NCBI GenBank assembly: GCA_024220505.1
Contig: JAKZZE010000002.1
Location: 2,418,001 to 2,482,000, forward strand
Direction of reading: 5' to 3'
Length of the DNA: 64,000 bases
From: Rhizopus arrhizus
Taxonomy: Eukaryota; Mucoromycota; Mucoromycetes; Mucorales; Rhizopodaceae
Of the stretch, positions 58,615 through 64,000 are shown one piece after another; position 1 is the stretch's first letter, and each line of letters begins with the position of its first letter. The position numbers and the translations under genes are program-made. The notes beneath the pieces were generated by a model. It ran no database searches, was not told where the DNA came from, and worked only from the letters and a program-made list of their open reading frames with translations.

Positions 58615-59000
58615 AGCATTCATCTATAACAATTATTAGCTATCGTGTATATGTAGTAAAAGTAATAGTACCTTTCTTTAGATAGACTATGGGAAGAAAA
58701 CTAGCTAAGCGTATACTCACAAGTAAAAAAAGCAGCAGACATCTATAATAATTATTAGCTATTGAGTATATATAATAAAAGTGATAGTACCTTTCTTTAG
58801 ATGGGCTAAGAGAAAAACCTTGCTAAGCTTTACCAACAAGTAAAAAAAAAAAAAAAAAAAAAAAAAAGGAAGCAGTACTCCTCTATAATAATTATTAGTT
58901 ATCAAGTATATAGTAAAAGTAATAGCACCTTGCTTTAGGTGGACCATGAGAAAAAAAAAAAGAAAAAGAAAAAAAGACAGCAGCCAAGCTTATACTAACA
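58615..59000 (-). repeat. Tandem exon-intron repeats, three units (X2)
   Basis: Three units of 120-130 bp on the minus strand. Each has an intron of about 46-48 bp starting GTACTATTAC, GTACTATCAC or GTGCTATTAC, with CTAATAAT before the acceptor TTATAG. One unit contains a run of about 26 A (plus strand, near 58842-58867). The outermost exon reads LLLLLLVSISLAAV in one frame. A further donor (CATTAG/GTAAGTCAAG near 58377) follows downstream on the same strand. Confidence 0.65.
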
Positions 59001-59249
59001 AGCAAAAGAAGAAGCAACTATAATCCTGGGAAAAAGACTTTATAAAGACCATTTGAAACATCAAGAAAGCAACTAATACGATTTTACTAAAGCTCAAGTA
59101 CCATCAGAACAATAATAGAGTACATATAATATTAAGAACTTACCTTTTAGAAAGAATGTTTTGTTTAAAAAAAAAGAAAAAAAAAAAAGGAAAAAAAAAG
59201 TACTTTTTTTATAGCCTCATTTTACCAGTGTTACAGTTACCCACTATCG

Positions 59250-59848
59250 ATTAAAAATAAGTCTTCTTTAATACTGTTTAACTATTGAAACATTCAGAGA
59301 GGCTATTCATAAACAGTTTAAACTTTCTCTTCTTCTTCTTTTTTTTTTTATTTAAATGTAATATCTTTAACTCCAAAGGCTTTTTTTTCTTCGCTTTTTT
59401 TGTAGAACAAACAAAAGTATCAGGTTGTTTTGTGCTCATGTCATGTTTTGACATGTCAATAAGATACAGTCTTATCCTTCTGGACTAAATCTTTACAAAT
59501 GAGTTTGAATAAGAATAGAACCTGATAATTATCACTGCCCTAAACAGCCAAGTTTCACTTTCATCTCAACAGTTGATTATTAACATCAGTCTATAAAATT
59601 TTTCTTATACATGTCAAATCATATCGGTCGTAACTATTTTTGTCATCTAATCTCAGGTCTTGCTCAACTAATATAAATAGCCTTGAAATCTTTCTTTAAT
59701 AAAAGTATTCGACTTTAGAACTATTGTTCGGTCTCGTTAATTGTTCTTTATCTTATTTTTGAATACTTAAAACACTTCAGCTCATCTTTAGTTTATTTTG
59801 TACTCTTGTTTTTTTTTTCTTCCTTTTTATATAATTTATCTTGAAAAA
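59250..59848. other. Upstream region of P2, LTR-like promoter
   Basis: TATAAATAGCC near 59677 is followed about 25 bp later by TTAATAAAAG, and then by an ACTATTGTT block resembling the E LTR near 47200. It may be a diverged E-type LTR lying upstream of P2 and could supply its promoter. Otherwise T-rich with no gene. Confidence 0.4.
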
Positions 59849-61099
59849 ATGTCTCGTCGTCTCGCTACCCCAATCAATGTTCCCAGTAATGCCCCTAAAA
59901 GGGCAAGAATATCTTCAAGCATTACTGGATCATCATCCACCGTTCTCCCGTCCTCTTCTCCTGCCCCCACTGCTGTTGCGTCTTTTGACAGCTTTGAGCC
60001 TTCTCGCCTTCAAGGCCCAGTTGGCTCTTCTGCAAATGGCCCAACCCTTGAGGCCATCTTTGCTCAGATGCAGCAGCAGGAGCAGATTCAACGCCGACAG
60101 GAGGAGAATCAACGTCGGCAGGAGCTGAAGATTGAGCAGCTAACTCAATTGCTGCAACAACAACAACAAGGGCAGCAACAGCAGCAGCAGCAGCCTCCAC
60201 AGCAGCCTCCACAGCAGCAACCTTCTGAGGTCAAAGAGAAGAGGGCCTTGACCAGTGTAATTTGAATTTAAAAGCTAAATTAGCATGTGCAAAATAATAA
60301 CTAAATTTTTGTTTTACCCTTTTTGAAATATAGGCTTTCATATTGAAGTACTACAGAGAGCATCTGGTCCCTCAGGGTATCACCTTTGACCTGAAGGAGG
60401 TCTTGCGCTACAAGCAAAACGCAAAGGTCAGAGATTTGCTTGTAGCAGCTGCCAAGAAGGAGCCATTTTCTGCTGGCATTACTGTTTCTGACTTGCGCAG
60501 CATGGTCAGAAACAAATTCAACTACATGGTGAGAGAAAGTAAGGGGCTGACGGCTACGTCAGAAGAATCAACGCGTCGTAGTCGTGTGCATGCAGTAAGT
60601 AATTAATATTGAAAAATTGAAATATATAGTGTTTCAAGTACTTACATTACTTCTTTACATTAGAAGCTCGCCATGAGGCGAAATGCTTACAATGCAGCCC
60701 CAGAGGAATTTGAAGCTCGTTTTCCTTTTGGAAAAAAGCTTCTGATAGCCGATTGGACCTCAGAGGAAGAAGATGGCCCTGAGGATGAACATGGTCCTGT
60801 GTTTGTGGTAAAAAGACCACTCTTTCGAAGTAAAGCAGTAAGTAGTATTTTTGTTATAGTATTTATTTTCTAATATACCTTTAATTAATCTACAGGTGGA
60901 CGAATTCCATGCTTCTCTTCAAAAAGCATGGAGAGACTCCTTGTCGAAAAAAGGCACCATCAATAGAACAAGAAGGGTGGTGGACTACTTCGACAAGGAG
61001 TTCCCCACAAACCTTGACCATGAGGATTATCCCTCTTGGGCCTTTTCTTCTCCTGGCCTTGGCTTTTCCTCTTCTGCTGCTGCTAATCCTATGCAGTAA
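59849..61099 (+). CDS. Transposon-associated coiled-coil protein P2
   Basis: Four exons fit (59849-60256, 60334-60594, 60664-60837, 60896-61099), all phase 0, giving 348 residues. A Ser/Pro-rich N-terminus with APKRARIS is followed by a coiled, Gln-rich segment (QMQQQEQIQRRQEEN, then Q/P runs coded by CAA/CAG). Exon 2 has ILKYYREHLVPQG and SDLRSMVRNKFNY, and ends TRRSRVHA. Exon 3 begins KLAMRRNAYN, with LLIADWTSEEEDG and PLFRSKA. Exon 4 begins VDEFHASLQKAW. Motif order and intron positions match P1. It converges with the Tnp2 gene, with about 190 bp between stops. Its role is unknown. An accessory DNA-binding or regulatory protein of the transposon, like plant CACTA TNPA, is only a guess. Confidence 0.78.
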
Positions 61100-61290
61100 G
61101 CGTTTACTTTCTCTTTTCTCTTTCCCCCTCCTTTTTTTTTTTTTTTTTTTTTTTGCTGCCTCTTTTGTTGTCTCTGCAAATTGAATAAAAATTTCAAAAA
61201 AAAAATAACAATAATAGTCTATTGAATGATTCTTTAGTAAAATAAATAATAATAATAATAAAAGAATGTTTGAATAATTTAGCATAGTTG

Positions 61291-63952
61291 TTACATATAA
61301 ATTCTTCTTGGCAGAGCGAGAGTAAGAAGATGGTTATCAACATATGGACATATAGCAACAGGGTTGAAAATCCTGTAAATTGGAAGTATATTGTTGCTTG
61401 TAACTGGATCAAATTGATTCTTCCACACTTGGATGCCAGTACCATCAAAGGTGGGGAAATGTTGGGTCGCATGGCTGTACCAATTGACGAATGCAAAATA
61501 ATGAGTGGTATTGTTGAAGGAATGTGAAAAAAAATATGATATTTGGCCAATTCGTAGTTGGTTATTTACAATGGCTTGAATGTATGATGATGATGAATGA
61601 TTGTCTGATTGTTGGTAACGTTGTCCAAGCAAGTTAATTTTCTTAAATGATTGTATCATTGTACTAATTGTATTCATAATAGGTGTTTCATAGGTATCCA
61701 TATAATAATTTTGTAGGGCTTCATAGTGTTGAGGGCATAAGATTTGTTGTTTGTTGTTAATTTTTGAAGGAAGGGATTTTGGTGGCAGAGGCTCACTACC
61801 AGTAATTGTCAGGTTAAATAGACTTGGTCCGTCTATGAACTGAGCGTAATCAAATGGCGTTAGACCACTCTCGTCATTCGTAACTTCGCCTATTTCCCTT
61901 ATAAAGTTGAGTAGTAGGAGCATGTCTTCGTTGTTGGTATTAATGAGTGTTGGTAATGAATGTATAAGATCTTGTGTATGTATTGTTTGTGTAAGCATAG
62001 TGACATAAGTAGTTTCGAAGCCTGTCTTGTAATTGATATTTATCTTTTTGACATCACCATTCAAGCGTTCAAAACCATAGAGCCAAAAGGCATAAGAGGG
62101 ACCAAAGTCCAAAAAGCATTCTTTCAAATGCATGTGCATATGCATATTTGGTGTTATACTTGTTTTTCCATAAAGTTGAGCACAAGTCTTGCCAAAGGTC
62201 TTAAATAATGAATGTGCTGCGTGTATTTCTTCAATTGTGATCAAAGGACCAGTCACCAATCTCACTGCTTCTACATATCGCATCCAATTGATGAAATGTT
62301 CACCGACTAGTCTTTGTTTCAACAGAAAAGGTGAAAGCACAACACACCACGTTCTCCATTCATCGGATTTCATATTGCTAAAAGTACTTTCAATCTTGCC
62401 TTTTTTTCGTTTTTGTTTTTTTTTTTTTTTTATACAAAAAATTAGTGTTCAGACTTATCACAGAATTAATTCTTTTATATTTGTTGCATACCTTTGGAGA
62501 TTCTGCAGTACTGTGATGGAATAGCAATTGAAGCTGATTCATCAGCCATGGCTTTGAAATCAGCCGTAGAAAGAAGCCCGTGATCTACCCAAACTTCAAC
62601 CATTCGTTTTGGCGTACCTAGAAATAAATTGTGCATAGGATCAACTGTTGTCAACCTTACAACATCAAAGTATTCTAGTCGGTGAAGTTCACTCCATTTA
62701 CTTCCTGTGTCCGTCTGCAGGGTTCTTTGTTGTGTAATGTGAGTGGCATTCAGCCAAGCATATGCTTCTTGGCGCTGCTGGGTATTGTTTCGCAGAATCC
62801 AATGCTCATCGTCAAAGTCTGAAAAATCTGGCTTCGTTGAATTTGCACCAGTACTGATTCGCGAAAACACAGTGGAACACTTGTTGCAGGCTTTGTGCGC
62901 GGATTGACCCATGAATCCAGCTACCTTACGAGCTGCTGGTATATCACAGTTAACGGACATCAAAGCAACACGTACCATCTCACCGTTTCTGTTCTGGTAC
63001 GTTGGCATCATCATACCTCCGTACAAGGTATTCAGCTCTGCAATCATTGGTCGCAAGAAATTTTGGAGCTGGTCATCCGTGGGCTCGCCAGGCCCAGGAA
63101 TCATACCAACCAGGATGATGTTGGAAACCTTCATCCTGGAACCCCTTGGAAGGTTGTTGATAGTGAGATATACACCACCGCAAGAGTAATGCATACCATC
63201 ACTAGGTTGAAACCAATCAACGTTCAATGACACCATTAATGATCGTCTTTTATTCACAAATGGCTCCCCAGCTGAGTCGACCATCTCATTCCAGACTCTA
63301 CCATCATAAATGTCATACAACACACCTTCCTCCACATATCGACCTCTCCACTGTTCAATTTCTGTTTCAAAGTTCGGACGGACAAAGAACTTCTTCAACG
63401 TTTCGACAATTGAGTTGTACGGGAACTCAAGGACGGGCTTCAGGCTGCTGCCAACAAAAAGTGAATTACCACATGGGCGCTCTTGTCTGTGGGGGTTGTT
63501 TGCAAACCTGACAAAAGGGCATAGTCGGGTATGCAAACTTCCCGTGTCATAAACACTTCTACAAAGAGAACAGACAAGGAAACGGGAGACACCACTACTG
63601 GCAGAGGAATAATTGACCATGGCACGAGCAGTGGAGATCTTTGTAGGAATCTCCATGCCATGGCCAAGGGCACGAACAAAGAAAGAAAGAAAAGCCAACA
63701 GTTCTTCACCGGCTTCAACAGAAAGGTGCTTTGCTTGAAAAAGCACAAGGTAAAGGACCAGGAGATACTCCAGTTGTTGGTCGTTGGTCATTTCTTCTTC
63801 CATGTCGACATCCATGTCAGCATCAAGGTCGAATTCTAAATTTGTTTAATAAAAAAAAAAGGGTGTGTTTATAAATATACCTTCAAACGTGCTTCTTTCG
63901 GTAGAACTGGTGGGTTGCTCGAAGATATTTTCTAATCTTCTTTGCCTCAAAA
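61291..63952 (-). CDS. Tnp2-type transposase (CACTA/EnSpm or Plavaka group), 5' partial
   Basis: Visible exons are 63952-63881 (start uncertain), 63835-62492 and 62399-61291, joined by GT-AG introns that keep frame. The N-terminal part is acidic (DLDADMDVDMEEE) and contains a Cys-rich segment (FLVCSLCRSVYDTGSLHTRLC). The Tnp2 core has VSLNVDWFQPSDGMHYSCG, VYLTINNLP, VGMIPGPGEP, CDIPAARKVAGFMG, KACNKCS and VDPMHNLFLGT. After the second intron come SDEWRTWCVVLSP, GKTSITPNMHMHMHLKECFLDFGP and FWLYGFERLNGDV. This order is typical of transposases of CACTA-like elements in fungi. The frame is uninterrupted in the window, so the copy may be active. Upstream exons continue past the right end. Confidence 0.88.
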
Positions 63953-64000
63953 CTATTTTAATTGCACTTTAGTCTTCTGCATTTCTTTAAAAAAAATGTA

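Larger units (their letters stand above)
57754..64000. mobile_element. CACTA/EnSpm-like element K2 with P2 and Tnp2 genes, running off the window
   Basis: The left end CACTGCAAATAATTGG lies 5 bp from the right end of K1. Going right come the minisatellite, exon-intron repeats (X2), gene P2 on plus and a Tnp2-type transposase on minus, convergent with P2. The right end is not in the window. Assigning all of this to one element rests on the shared order with K1 and K3 and on the presence of a Tnp2 transposase. The target duplication cannot be checked. Confidence 0.5.

Overview
The window looks like nuclear DNA of an early-diverging filamentous fungus, most likely Mucoromycota (inference from AT-rich sequence, short 42-70 bp GT-AG introns, very long homopolymer T/A tracts and chromodomain-bearing Ty3/gypsy elements). 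No rRNA, tRNA or CRISPR was recognised.

Positions 1633-12732 are a compact host gene block: a Brix-domain ribosome-assembly factor (SSF1/Peter Pan), a class I histone deacetylase (HOS2/HDAC3 type), a JMJD6-type JmjC dioxygenase, a nibrin/NBS1 homologue (MRN DNA-repair complex), a zinc alcohol dehydrogenase and a conserved fungal orphan. HOS2 and JMJD6 share a 62-bp divergent promoter. JMJD6 and NBS1 converge with 18 bp between stop codons. Positions 12733-16524 hold no recognisable gene.

Positions 16525-50432 are a nest of transposable elements. The scaffold is a LINE (ORF1 18598-21553, ORF2 from 21553) interrupted by a Tc1-like transposon in ORF1, by a 22.2-kb block in ORF2 flanked by the duplication GGCTC, and by a solo LTR flanked by CCGCA. 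The 22.2-kb block contains LTR fragments (families D and E), a 5' part of one chromovirus (A), a 3' part of a second (C), and a complete young chromovirus (B) inserted in C with the duplication GCTCC. Three copies of one 1630-bp non-autonomous Tc1-like element (T) sit at TA sites in A, in B and exactly at the A/C junction. The simplest reading is that recombination between two T copies deleted everything between A pol and C gag.

Positions 48740-64000 look like a family of CACTA/EnSpm-like DNA transposons. They carry CACTGCA... ends, a Tnp2-type transposase (61291 to the right end), a companion coiled-coil protein family (51643-53037 and 59849-61099, with shared intron positions), a 33-bp minisatellite, and minus-strand tandem repeats that each contain a spliceosomal-type intron. 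This is the best candidate here for an undescribed system. Exon joins were read by eye from splice consensus and frame continuity. No database search was possible.
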